In this document: piece by piece, positions 16,639-24,933 of the stretch
Layout of the letters: every line of letters starts with the position of its first letter
Position numbering within the stretch: the first letter of the stretch is position 1
The notes under the pieces: generated by a model
Databases searched by the model: none
The model's input: the letters and a program-made list of their open reading frames with translations, nothing else
Told to the model about the DNA's origin: nothing
Program-made: the position numbers and the translations under genes
DNA from: Leifsonia poae
GTDB lineage: Bacteria; Actinomycetota; Actinomycetes; Actinomycetales; Microbacteriaceae
NCBI RefSeq assembly: GCF_020009625.1
Contig: NZ_JAIHLP010000002.1
Location: 1,922,001 to 1,986,000 of the forward strand
Direction: 5' to 3'
Length of the DNA stretch: 64,000 nt

Positions 16639-18003
16639 CTAGGCTCGCCTCCCGCGCGCGGTGCCCGCGAGTTCTCCCGGTGGTTCCGGTTCGCGGCGAC
16701 GGACGAGCGTGAGCCCGTCGTCCGCTTCTGCGCGCCCGCGGCCGCGCAGAGCGAGTTGCGTGGAGGCCGCGAGACCGATGACGAACCAGACGAAGACCGA
16801 GTACTGGGTGATGAGCGCCACCGTGGCGAAAGCGGGGATCTGTGCCACCACCGCGATGGTCGGCGCCGTCGCGCGACGCAGAACGACGAGCACGATGCCG
16901 ACGACCAGGGCCACGACGATCAATGCCAGGGCGAGGAGACCGCTGGACAGGCCGGTGAGGATGAGCTGGCTGTCGATCGAGCGGAAGTTGCCGAAGTAGA
17001 CCTGCCCGGTCGAGTCTTTCGTGGCCGATCCGGCCACACCGACCAGATTCATGCTGCCGAGCAGGGAGAGCAGATCGCCGCGGTAGGCGGCGCTCCCGCT
17101 CGCCTCCGCTCCGGCGTCGTCGAACACGGTCGTCACGAGCGGGAACAGCACCGCCGAGACCACGACCAGGGTCGAGGTGAGGAGGATGCGGCTGCGGCGC
17201 GAGATCGCATCCCTCATGAACACGATCGAGAGCACGAGGCCGAGGAGTGCGCCGATCATGCCGATGCGGCTGAAGGTGAACACCGTCGCCAGAAGCATGA
17301 GCAGCACCATCCCGCCGCGCACCAGCAGCGGGAACCGCGAGGCGAGGGTGAGCGGGATGGCGATGGCCAGGCTCGACCCGAGCGCGATGGAGTGCCCGAA
17401 GGCGCCCTCCGCGCGAAGAACTCCGCCGCGCGCTTGCAGGCTTCCCCAGATCGTGTACATCGAGTTGTTCACACGGATGAGCACGAACGGGTTCCAGCCC
17501 GCGAAGAACTCGATGATGGCGAGGATGCTCACCACCGTGAACGCCACCGCCACCGCCCCGTAGATCCAGTCGGCCGACACCCGGAGGGGGGCGAGCCGGC
17601 CGAGCAGATAGCCCACGATGAAGTAGGTGAACAGCGAGAAGGCGAAGCCGAGCGCGATGCCGGGGTTCTCGGTGAGCAGCGAGGCGAGCGCGAACACGAC
17701 GAGCAGGATGACGAGCGCGTCGAGCAGGCTGAAATGGAAGGAGCGCACGGGCAGCAGCGCCACGATCACCAGCAGCGCGGCCGCGCTCACCGCCGGCAGG
17801 TAGTAGTTGCCGTTGAACCCGATGCCGATCCCGATCCAGACCGGCACGAAGCAGAGCACCACGATCCACACGGCCACCGCGAGCTTCGGCGATCGCCGCA
17901 GCACGAGGAACGCCGCCACCGCCGCCGCGATACCGGCCGCGGCGACCAGGGAACGGTCGACGGTCGGGCCTGTGACGGCGGTGAGGACGGTGGCGGAGAT
18001 CAT
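16639..18003 (-). CDS. Wzy-like O-antigen/EPS polymerase
   Basis: A 454-residue integral membrane protein with about 12 hydrophobic segments. A large external loop (about residues 165-195, WNPFVLIRVNNSMYTIWGSL) and the GAFGHSIALGSSLAIAIPLTL stretch are typical of O-antigen ligase/polymerase family members (Wzy_C-type). It would join lipid-linked repeat units outside the membrane. It follows the small exported protein gene with an 18-bp gap and has a poor ribosome-binding site. The last 35 residues are a basic hydrophilic tail. Assignment rests on topology and context, because polymerases are poorly conserved. Confidence 0.8.
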   Translation of the reverse strand: MISATVLTAVTGPTVDRSLVAAAGIAAAVAAFLVLRRSPKLAVAVWIVVLCFVPVWIGIGIGFNGNYYLPAVSAAALLVIVALLPVRSFHFSLLDALVILLVVFALASLLTENPGIALGFAFSLFTYFIVGYLLGRLAPLRVSADWIYGAVAVAFTVVSILAIIEFFAGWNPFVLIRVNNSMYTIWGSLQARGGVLRAEGAFGHSIALGSSLAIAIPLTLASRFPLLVRGGMVLLMLLATVFTFSRIGMIGALLGLVLSIVFMRDAISRRSRILLTSTLVVVSAVLFPLVTTVFDDAGAEASGSAAYRGDLLSLLGSMNLVGVAGSATKDSTGQVYFGNFRSIDSQLILTGLSSGLLALALIVVALVVGIVLVVLRRATAPTIAVVAQIPAFATVALITQYSVFVWFVIGLAASTQLALRGRGRAEADDGLTLVRRREPEPPGELAGTARGRRA

Positions 18004-18021
18004 GGAGGGTGCGTCCGGCTG

Positions 18022-18672
18022 CTACTTGAAGACCGTGATGGGCGAACCGGCGGCGTCGGTCATCGTGATGACGGCGGAGTCCTGCTGGCTGACCGGCATG
18101 GTGAAGAGGTAGACCCCGGTGGCGGTCGCCCCGGCAGCGAGCGGACCGAGCAGCGGCTTGGCGCCGTCGGTGAGCGTGGGAGCCGGGGTCGACTTGGAGC
18201 CGGAGAACGCGTTCACCGAGACCTGGGCGAGCGAGACGTCTTTGCCGGTCGTGTTCGTGAGGCTGATCGTCACCTCGATGGCCGGGCCGGCCGTCTCACC
18301 GGCGCGGATGGCTTTTCCGTCGACGGAGGCGACCGAGACGATCGTGGCGGTCAGCCCGCCGCTGAGTTTCGCATCCACATTGCGGTCGACCGTTTGAGCG
18401 ACTGCGGCGCCGTACCGGGCGTCGACCTTCGGCGGCGTGACCTTCCCGTCTTTCGACGGTGCCGGGGTCGTCTTGGCGGACGGTGGCGGCGGCGAGTTGG
18501 TGCCGTACGTGGGCAGGGTGAACGCCGCCGGGTCTTTGGCGGTGTTCGCGGCACCGCGGATGCCCGCGACGACGAACGCGGCCGCGACGAGCACCACGAC
18601 GACGGCGCCGACCACGATGAGGACGATCCGTTTGGTGGTCAGGCGTCGGGGCCTGCTGTCGACCTTCGTCAT
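18022..18672 (-). CDS. Membrane-anchored DUF4352-like protein
   Basis: A 216-residue protein with one membrane helix at about residues 15-40 (RIVLIVVGAVVVVLVAAAFV), a Pro/Ser linker and an external Ig-like domain (about 85-216) resembling telokin-like DUF4352 proteins: SLTNTTGKDVSLAQVSVNAF and AVITMTDAAGSPITVF. It is bound between the CDP-alcohol phosphotransferase (ATGA overlap at 18669-18672) and the polymerase in one transcription unit, so it probably helps with EPS assembly or surface presentation. The function itself is not known. Confidence 0.75.
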   Translation of the reverse strand: MTKVDSRPRRLTTKRIVLIVVGAVVVVLVAAAFVVAGIRGAANTAKDPAAFTLPTYGTNSPPPPSAKTTPAPSKDGKVTPPKVDARYGAAVAQTVDRNVDAKLSGGLTATIVSVASVDGKAIRAGETAGPAIEVTISLTNTTGKDVSLAQVSVNAFSGSKSTPAPTLTDGAKPLLGPLAAGATATGVYLFTMPVSQQDSAVITMTDAAGSPITVFK

Positions 18673-19469
18673 CGGAGGTCCCCTTTCTGAGGTGTGGCCG
18701 GGGACGGATTCGGCGTCCAGGCCTGAAGCTCGCGGAACCATTTCACGGCCGCGAGGAGGAGGAATGCAGTGGTGGCGGCGGCGATCAGCGTGTAGACGAC
18801 CACGAAGACCGGCACGGCGCCGAGCAGGACGAACGAGAGGCAGAGCACCCCGTAGTCCATCGGGAGAACCGCGAGGGCACGCACCCAGGAGGGGCGTCCC
18901 GGCTGCTCCGCGGCGAGGGGCACGGCGCCGGCAGTGCGCCGGCGCAGCTGTTCGGTGAGGATCATGCCGAAGAACAGCACGGCCGAGACGACGGCGAACG
19001 CGATCGGCACGAGCAGCCAGCCCCGCGGCACGACGTCGAAGCGGTAGAAGCCGATGGCGAGAGCGAGCGGCATCGCCGAGACTTTCGTGGCGTCGACCAT
19101 GTGGTCGAGCCATTCGCCGGACGGGCTGCTCGTGCCCTGCAGGCGGGAGACCTGCCCGTCGGCCGAGTCGAACGCATAGCCGACGAGCAGCAGCACGGCG
19201 ACTCCGACGCCGAGACCCCACGAGGGTGGGGCGACGATCAGCAGGGCGACGGCCACGAAGGTGAAGATCGCACTGATCCCGGTGACCGCATTCGGCGAGA
19301 GCCCGACCCGGTAGGCCCAGGCGGCGAGGTAACGGCCGATGCGGCGGTTCACGAACCGGGAGTATGCGGGCGCCGAGCGGGCGGCGGGTTTCTGGGCCGC
19401 GGCGAGGCGGCGCACGACGCCGAGGTAGCTTTCGGCGGTGGGCGTGGAGGCGATGCTGTCGTCGGTCAC
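18669..19469 (-). CDS. CDP-alcohol phosphatidyltransferase-family protein
   Basis: A 266-residue, six-helix membrane protein. The signature of CDP-alcohol phosphotransferases, D-x2-DG-x2-AR-x8-G-x3-D-x3-D, is present as DSADGQVSRLQG...SPSGEWLDHMVD, with Ser in the place of the usual Ala. Such enzymes move a phospho-alcohol from a CDP-linked donor to an acceptor alcohol, such as inositol, glycerol or a sugar. The GTG at 19469 overlaps the stop of the upstream glycosyltransferase (GTGA). In this EPS locus, and with a cytidylyltransferase at 33051, it could decorate the EPS with an alditol or glycerol phosphate; that link is inference. Confidence 0.85.
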   Translation of the reverse strand: MTDDSIASTPTAESYLGVVRRLAAAQKPAARSAPAYSRFVNRRIGRYLAAWAYRVGLSPNAVTGISAIFTFVAVALLIVAPPSWGLGVGVAVLLLVGYAFDSADGQVSRLQGTSSPSGEWLDHMVDATKVSAMPLALAIGFYRFDVVPRGWLLVPIAFAVVSAVLFFGMILTEQLRRRTAGAVPLAAEQPGRPSWVRALAVLPMDYGVLCLSFVLLGAVPVFVVVYTLIAAATTAFLLLAAVKWFRELQAWTPNPSPATPQKGDLR

Positions 19470-20713
19470 GGTGTCGTCAGCTCCTCGGGGGCCGTGTTTG
19501 AGGATACGGAGGCAGTGGCGGCACCGGATGCATTCTCGGCCGCCGTCCGGGCGGCCCGCCCGCTGCGCTGCGCGAAGAACGGGCGTCGCGGCCGGCGGAG
19601 CTCGCGGGCGGCGAGGCCGAGGCACATCCGCTCGTAGGCGTCGGCGACGTCGTCCCAGTCGTACGCCGCGGCGCGTTCGTGGGCGAGCGCGCGACGGGCC
19701 GCGATGATCTCCGGGCCGGCTTCGGCGGCCTCCAGGGCGGCGGCGACGCCCTGCGCATCGGCGAAGTAACTGCCGGAGGCGCCGACGACCTCGCGGTTGA
19801 AGGAGACGTCGTAGGCGATCGTCGGTGCGCCCGCGCCGAGCGCGCGCAGCAGCGAGGGGTTGGTTCCGCCGACGGAGTGCCCGTGCAGGTAGGTGTACGC
19901 ACCGGCGTAGAGCTGGTCGAGCAGCCGCTGATCCCACACGCCGCCGAGGAAGGTCACCCGGTCGTCGCCGAGGGAGTGCACCCGGCGGGTGTAGTCGTCG
20001 GCGTACGGCGCCGATCCGACGACGATCAGCGGCTTGGTCGCGTGGCTGCGCCGGTACCCGTCCACGATCACGTCCACGTGGTTCTCCGCCTCGAAGCGGG
20101 CGACGACGAGGTGGTATCCGCCGGGCTCCAGGTCGCGGTCGGCGAGCAGGTCGGTCGCGCCGTCGACGGTCGGAGCGCCATAGGCGATGAGTTCGGTGCC
20201 GGCGTCGAACTCGTCGCGGTAATAGTCGGCGATGCCCTGCGCGTCGGCGATGAGCGCGTCAGACCAGCGCACGGCCCACGATTCGGCGAACCGGTAGTAG
20301 CGGCGGCCGCCGCGGCCCCATTTCGCCCGACGCCACTCCAGTCCGTCCACGTGGGTGGCGACGGGGATGCGCGCGGCGCGGAGCAGCGGCAGGTACGGCG
20401 AGTTCGCGGCGTTGAAGACGATGGCGGCATCCGTTCGGTGGCGCAGCAGGTGCGCGACCGAGAGGCCGGTGTGGCTCAGCGTCTCGAGGGACCGCTTGCG
20501 AAGCGCGCCTCGGTGTACGAGGCGCATGCCGGCGTAGGTGTCGGGACGGTCGGCGGCGTCGTCGGTGGAGCGGCAGTAGACCACCACTTCGTGCCCGCGG
20601 TCGGCCAGCCGGCGACCGACCTCTTCGACGCAGGTCTCGAACCCGCCGTACCGTGCCGGCACGCCGCGCGTGCCGACGAGAGCGATGCTGAGGCGCTTTC
20701 CCCCACTGGCCAT
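19466..20713 (-). CDS. DUF1972-type glycosyltransferase (GT4)
   Basis: A 415-residue GT-B enzyme. The opening, LVGTRGVPARYGGFETCVEE, is the DUF1972 signature of rhamnosyltransferases of the WchF type, and the C-terminal half has GGVWDQRLLDQLYAGAYTYL and the GGTNPSLLRALGAGAPTIAY donor motif. It adds the second or third sugar of the repeat unit, often rhamnose, but the sugar here is not shown. It is the first gene of a leftward unit that continues through the phosphotransferase and the small membrane protein to the polymerase. A TGAG motif lies at 20848-20860 upstream. The last 40 residues form an Ala/Ser-rich tail. Confidence 0.88.
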   Translation of the reverse strand: MASGGKRLSIALVGTRGVPARYGGFETCVEEVGRRLADRGHEVVVYCRSTDDAADRPDTYAGMRLVHRGALRKRSLETLSHTGLSVAHLLRHRTDAAIVFNAANSPYLPLLRAARIPVATHVDGLEWRRAKWGRGGRRYYRFAESWAVRWSDALIADAQGIADYYRDEFDAGTELIAYGAPTVDGATDLLADRDLEPGGYHLVVARFEAENHVDVIVDGYRRSHATKPLIVVGSAPYADDYTRRVHSLGDDRVTFLGGVWDQRLLDQLYAGAYTYLHGHSVGGTNPSLLRALGAGAPTIAYDVSFNREVVGASGSYFADAQGVAAALEAAEAGPEIIAARRALAHERAAAYDWDDVADAYERMCLGLAARELRRPRRPFFAQRSGRAARTAAENASGAATASVSSNTAPEELTTP

Positions 20714-20847
20714 GACTTTCTCGCTCTCGGTCGACGAACGGAACGACGGATCGACGGAGTGTGGTCACCTTCTCGCTGAGACGTGCGGGAAGGACGCATG
20801 CTGATCGCACCAGGGTCGGGTCGCTGTTGCTTCACCCCAGCTTAATG

Positions 20848-20860
20848 CGAGATTTCCTCA
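20848..20860 (-). promoter_or_regulatory. TGAG-N6-TCG motif upstream of the DUF1972 glycosyltransferase
   Basis: On the minus strand this reads TGAGGAAATCTCG, which differs from the 33019 copy (TGAGGATATCTCA) by two bases. It is 135 bp upstream of the ATG at 20713, in a 189-bp space between two genes on the same strand. That gap holds no other clear feature. Confidence 0.4.
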
Positions 20861-20902
20861 CTTGTCGCCCCCTCATCCGGGGGCCGCCCCAGAAATGCCG
20901 GA

Positions 20903-21883
20903 TCAAGCGCGGTCCGCGCACCGGTCCTCCGGCACCGGCCGCCCGCCGAGCGCCCTCGCCCGCATCTCATCACGAACGATCCGCCTGCCGTCTCGCAGCG
21001 CGCGCGCCGCCGCACCGAACGGGCGCAACGAACGAAGGAACTGTCGTCGACCGCCCTGCAACAGGATCTCCCACGCCACCGGCCACGCCGTGCGCCGCCA
21101 GACGAGAAGATCGTCTGTGCCCAGGTTGCGGGCCGCGAACAACAGTCGGTTGCGGATGTTGAAGTAGTAGTAGCCGTTCGACTTGGCCGGCGACTCATGC
21201 GCCTGTCCCGACCGTTGGGTGCCGCCCTCCGCGTGCACGGCCACTGCATCCGCGGCGACGTCGAGCGCGCCACCCACCGCCACCACCCGATACGACAGCT
21301 CCACATCCTCCCAATACAGGAAGTAGCCGTCGGCGAAGCCGCCGACACGATCCCACAGCTCGGCGCTCACGCACAGACACGCCCCGCTGAGCCAGGGATG
21401 CGCCCGGCGCTCGGGCGGCTGCGGCCGTTTGGCGGCCGAGCTCATCCGGCCGTCGGCGAGCGCCAGGTCGGCTCCCGCGAACCAGACCGATCCGTCGGGG
21501 CGCAGCACCCGCGGTGAGACGAGCGTCAATGGTTCGGCGGCCACGCGCTCGAACAAGCGACCGGCGTCGGCTGCGCCGATCGACGCATCCGGGTTGAGCA
21601 GCAGAAACCGGTCCGCCCCGAGCTCGCAGGCCTTCTCGACGCCGGCGTTCATTCCGAGCCCGAACCCGAGATTCGTGGCGGGGAGAACGGTGGCCCAGCC
21701 CTCCGCTCCGGCGAGCGCTGACACCGCAGAACGCTCGGATGCGCTGCTCGCGTTGTCGACGACGACCACCGTGAGTCCTTCCGCATCCCGAGCCAACGGC
21801 GCGAGGTTGACGGCGAGCAGCTCGGTGGACGCGTAGTTCACGACGACGACGGCGCAACCCGCGAAACGTGCTCTCTCTGGCAT
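20903..21883 (-). CDS. Glycosyltransferase, GT2 (rhamnosyltransferase-like)
   Basis: A 326-residue GT-A enzyme: AVVVVNYASTELL opening, VVVVDNASS nucleotide-binding loop, LLLNPDASI in place of the usual DxD, and the GYFLYWEDVELSYRV acceptor helix (ED-Y). These blocks are characteristic of GT2 rhamnosyltransferases and related enzymes. It acts on the lipid-linked repeat unit in the cytoplasm. The start at 21883 has GGAAG upstream. It faces a second GT2 gene divergently with only about 35 bp between them, so the two probably share one short promoter region. Sugar unknown. Confidence 0.88.
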   Translation of the reverse strand: MPERARFAGCAVVVVNYASTELLAVNLAPLARDAEGLTVVVVDNASSASERSAVSALAGAEGWATVLPATNLGFGLGMNAGVEKACELGADRFLLLNPDASIGAADAGRLFERVAAEPLTLVSPRVLRPDGSVWFAGADLALADGRMSSAAKRPQPPERRAHPWLSGACLCVSAELWDRVGGFADGYFLYWEDVELSYRVVAVGGALDVAADAVAVHAEGGTQRSGQAHESPAKSNGYYYFNIRNRLLFAARNLGTDDLLVWRRTAWPVAWEILLQGGRRQFLRSLRPFGAAARALRDGRRIVRDEMRARALGGRPVPEDRCADRA

Positions 21884-21918
21884 AGACTTCCGCTCTTAGA
21901 GCCAAGGGGGTGGAGACA

Positions 21919-22896
21919 GTGCAACCGGACGAGCCGGTGAGAGTGACGATAGCCGTGCCGACGTTCCACCGTCCAGCCGAGCTGACCACGCTGCTCCCCA
22001 TGCTTCTCGCGCACGCCGACGAGGTTGCGCAGCTCACCGTCGACGGTGCCTCCCCGCGGTTCACTGTCGACGTCCTCGTCGTCGACAACGATCCCGACGG
22101 CAGCGGGCGGACGGCAGTGGCGGGCGTCGGCGACAGCCGCCTCCGCTACGTGATCGAGGCGCATCCGGGCATCTCGGCGGTGCGCAACCGGGCGCTGGAC
22201 GAGACGGATAGCTCCCGCCTGCTGGCCTTCATCGACGACGACGAGCACCCCCACGACGGCTGGCTGCGCCACCTGCTCCGCACCTGGGCGGCCGCCGGGC
22301 GCCCCGCCGCCGTCTCGGGGAGGGTCGTCGCCGCGTTCGCCGGCGAGCTCGACCCCTGGCTGGCGGCCGGCTCGTTCTTCGTGCGCCGCAGCATGCCCAC
22401 CGGCAGCGCCATCGACGTCGCCGCTGCGGGCAACCTGCTGCTCGACCTCGACCAGGTGCGCGAGTCGGGTGTGCGTTTCGCCGACGACCTCGGCCTCAGC
22501 GGTGGCGAGGACACCCTCTTCAGCCGTCAGCTCCACGCGGCCGGGCGCCGCATGGTCTGGTGTGACGAATCCGTGATCACCGACCTCGTCCCCCTCGACC
22601 GCATGACACGGCGCTGGGTGCTCCGACGCGCCTGGAGCCACGGCAACTCGGCGAGCGTTCTGCGTGTGCGGCTGGCCGGCGGCGGTGCCCACTCCCTCGC
22701 CGCCCGGGTGACCGGTGTGGTCGGCGGTGCCGCGCGCGTCGCCGGCGGCGGGCTGCGCTGGGCGTTCGGGATGCTGTCCCGCTCCCTGCGCCACCAGGCC
22801 CGCGGTGCCCGCGCCGTCTGGCGCGGCGGCGGCATGATCTCTGGCGCCGCCGGCATGGTCTACCAGGAGTACGCCAGAACGGAGACGACGCCGTGA
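21919..22896 (+). CDS. Glycosyltransferase, GT2 family
   Basis: A GT-A enzyme of about 325 residues with the motifs VTIAVPTFHRPAEL, VLVVDNDPDG and LLAFIDDDEHP (the DxD region). GLSGGEDTLFSRQL is the acceptor-side ED motif. The GTG at 21919 is preferred to the GTG at 21910 because GGAG at 21912-21915 and the AAGGGGG run would be too close to the latter. The C-terminal 80 residues are basic and glycine-rich and may bind the membrane. Its stop overlaps the polysaccharide deacetylase gene (GTGA). Confidence 0.85.
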   Translation: MQPDEPVRVTIAVPTFHRPAELTTLLPMLLAHADEVAQLTVDGASPRFTVDVLVVDNDPDGSGRTAVAGVGDSRLRYVIEAHPGISAVRNRALDETDSSRLLAFIDDDEHPHDGWLRHLLRTWAAAGRPAAVSGRVVAAFAGELDPWLAAGSFFVRRSMPTGSAIDVAAAGNLLLDLDQVRESGVRFADDLGLSGGEDTLFSRQLHAAGRRMVWCDESVITDLVPLDRMTRRWVLRRAWSHGNSASVLRVRLAGGGAHSLAARVTGVVGGAARVAGGGLRWAFGMLSRSLRHQARGARAVWRGGGMISGAAGMVYQEYARTETTP

Positions 22897-23615
22897 GCGC
22901 CAGAAGCACAGCCGCCACCCTGGTGCGCAAAGCCACCTCGTTCGCCGGAACGGTGATGGCGGTGCGCACGGACGCCCCGGAGTTCGTGCTGACCTACGAC
23001 GACGGGCCCGTCGCCGGGAGCACCGACCGCATCCTCGCCGTCCTCGCCGAACGGGGGGCCACGGCCACCTTCTTCATGCTGCTCAGCCGCGTGCGTGCCG
23101 ACCCCGGTCTGCTCGCCGAGGTGGTCGCCGCCGGCCATGAAGTGGCTCTGCACGGCGTGGACCACCGCGACCTCACGACCTTCCCTCTCGACGAGGTGCG
23201 CCGCCGGATGCACGACGGACGCCGCGAGCTCGAAGATGCGGCGGGCCGGCCGGTGCCGTGGTTCCGCCCACCGTACGGGCATCAGACGTTCGGCGTCTGG
23301 CGCGCCATCCGGGCCGCCGGGATGACGCCGGTGCTGTGGGGTCCGTCCACGGGGGACTCCCGGGGCGACTTCGACCAGGAGCAGCGGGTCACCGCCGCAC
23401 TGACCGGTGCCATGCGCGGCGCGATCCTGCTCGCCCACGACAATTTCGCCGACGCCCTCGACGGTGTCGACGACGGAACGCCGCCCCTCCTCGACCGGGC
23501 CGATCTGCTCGTCCGCGTGCTCGACGGCTACGCCGGGCTCGGTCTCCACGCCCGCTCGCTCACGGCCGCACTCGCCACCGGCGCCCCCGTCTTCGAGGGC
23601 CGCTTCACCCGCTGA
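22893..23615 (+). CDS. Polysaccharide deacetylase (NodB homology)
   Basis: A 240-residue carbohydrate esterase 4 domain with all five motifs: TYDDGP (Asp36, Asp37), HGVDH (His87, His91), RPPYG (Arg124-Gly128), a Trp-containing motif 4 (WGPSTGDSRGDF) and LLAHDN. There is no signal peptide or clear membrane segment, so the enzyme would act in the cytoplasm, perhaps on a lipid-linked amino-sugar unit, unless the hydrophobic residues 7-23 serve as an anchor. It overlaps the GT2 gene by GTGA. The substrate is likely an N-acetylated sugar of the EPS repeat. Confidence 0.88.
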   Translation: MSARSTAATLVRKATSFAGTVMAVRTDAPEFVLTYDDGPVAGSTDRILAVLAERGATATFFMLLSRVRADPGLLAEVVAAGHEVALHGVDHRDLTTFPLDEVRRRMHDGRRELEDAAGRPVPWFRPPYGHQTFGVWRAIRAAGMTPVLWGPSTGDSRGDFDQEQRVTAALTGAMRGAILLAHDNFADALDGVDDGTPPLLDRADLLVRVLDGYAGLGLHARSLTAALATGAPVFEGRFTR

Positions 23616-23640
23616 CCCCTCCCGTCTCCGTGCGGAGGGG
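23616..23640. terminator. Hairpin between convergent genes
   Basis: CCCCTCC (23616-23622) and GGAGGGG (23634-23640) form a perfect 7-bp stem with an 11-base loop, directly after the deacetylase stop. It separates convergent units. Confidence 0.5.
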
Positions 23641-23669
23641 CGGTCAGCGTGTCCGTGCGGGATGCGCGC

Positions 23670-24689
23670 TCAGCGCAGCAGGGCGATGGCGCGTCGGTAG
23701 GCTGCGACGTGGGCGCGACCGGCGTCGTCCCATTCGCGGCGGCTGAGGTCCGGTCCGGCGTCCGCAGACAGGGTTCGCACCTGTGCAAGGGCGGACTCGA
23801 GGGCTGCGGGGGTGAGCTCGCCGTCGTAGCGGAGAACCCACGGTTCGCCGACCTCGGCCGCGAGCATCCGGTTCACCTCGTTGTCGGGCACCAGCACGGG
23901 CCGGCCGAGCGAGAGCGCAGAGAGGGCGCCGCCGGAGTTGTGCATCTCGCGGTACGGCAGCACCACGATCTCGGCCCGGGTCACGGCTTCCACGAGTTCT
24001 GCGTCGCTGAGGAAGGAGAAATGCAGGGCGATCCGCCCGTCGCCGGCGGCCAGGGACCGTAACTGCTCCACGAGTTCGGCTGACGACGGCTTGCCTCCGA
24101 CGGTCAGGGAGACGGGTTCGGCGCCCTCTGGTCCGCCGAATGCCGCATGGAACGCCGTGACCAGCGCGTCCACGCCTTTGTACCGCCGAACGAGACCGAC
24201 ATAGGCGAGACGGCCGGCCACACGCGGCGAGCGCGGGTGAGGCGCGTACCAGCCGCGGTAGTGCCCGTGCACGATGGTCTCGAACGCGGCTTGCGGCGGC
24301 ATCGGCGTGAGCGGGTTGAGCCGGATGCGCAGGGTCGTGCGCCGGTCGATCAACCGCAGCAGCCATTTCTCGCGCCGCGAGATGCCGTCCGGAACGTCGA
24401 GGTTGTGCACAGTCCGCACGATCGGCGTGCGTGTCACGGCGAGTTTGCCGAGCAGCAGCAGGGTGAGTCCCTGGCGGACCAGCTTCTTCACCGGACTGTG
24501 CCCGGAGACGAGGATCTCGGGCCAGTGCACGTGGAACACATCGAAGCGCCTGGTGAGCACCCCTCGCCAGCTGAACGTGCGCACCTCGACGCCGGGAACG
24601 GTGCGGATGCCGTCCCGCAGCATCACGAGGTACGGGTTGGTGGTGGGGCGCGGTTCGGGGAACGACTGCTGCACGATCAGCTCGGCCAC
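23670..24689 (-). CDS. Glycosyltransferase, GT4-like
   Basis: A 339-residue GT-B enzyme. FDVFHVHWPEIL is the N-terminal acceptor motif and RLAYVGLVRRYKGVDALV starts the donor domain. The final part, VVLPYREMHNSGGALSALSLGRPVLVPD, takes the place of the E-x7-E motif. The GTG at 24689 (VAELIVQQ...) has AAGGGG 6 nt upstream and is preferred over a much longer frame. The gene stands alone on the minus strand, divergent from the pyruvyl transferase, within the EPS locus. Confidence 0.85.
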   Translation of the reverse strand: MAELIVQQSFPEPRPTTNPYLVMLRDGIRTVPGVEVRTFSWRGVLTRRFDVFHVHWPEILVSGHSPVKKLVRQGLTLLLLGKLAVTRTPIVRTVHNLDVPDGISRREKWLLRLIDRRTTLRIRLNPLTPMPPQAAFETIVHGHYRGWYAPHPRSPRVAGRLAYVGLVRRYKGVDALVTAFHAAFGGPEGAEPVSLTVGGKPSSAELVEQLRSLAAGDGRIALHFSFLSDAELVEAVTRAEIVVLPYREMHNSGGALSALSLGRPVLVPDNEVNRMLAAEVGEPWVLRYDGELTPAALESALAQVRTLSADAGPDLSRREWDDAGRAHVAAYRRAIALLR

Positions 24690-24832
24690 GGCATCCCCTT
24701 TCGCGTGTGTTCTCGGACGCGGGCGTCCGTGCGCTCCATCTTGGCCTGCCGGGGCGGAGGCCGCGAACCGCGCGCCCTGTACTGGGGTCATCCCCCGGGG
24801 GCGCGCCGGGCAGGGCACGTGGCTAAGATACA

Positions 24833-24845
24833 TGAGTAAGTCTCA
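24833..24845. promoter_or_regulatory. TGAG-N6-TCA motif between divergent EPS genes
   Basis: TGAGTAAGTCTCA lies in the 244-bp space between the GT4 gene (24689) and the pyruvyl transferase (24934), and could serve either. It is an inverted repeat of TGAG/CTCA with a 5-bp spacer. TAAGAT (24824-24829) just upstream could be a -10. Nothing else was recognised in this gap. Confidence 0.4.
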
Positions 24846-24933
24846 ACTAGAGGCACCCGTGCAGCGGCTGCCGGGCCCGGCGCGTGAGGGACGCGCCCCG
24901 CGCATCCGTTGACCCGATGACGGAAGTGTTGCC

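Noticed and set aside
16573..18690. 705-codon open frame on the plus strand opposite the polymerase
   Set aside because: Composition is Asp/Glu/Arg/His-rich without any motif; the minus strand encodes a polymerase and a membrane protein with good starts.
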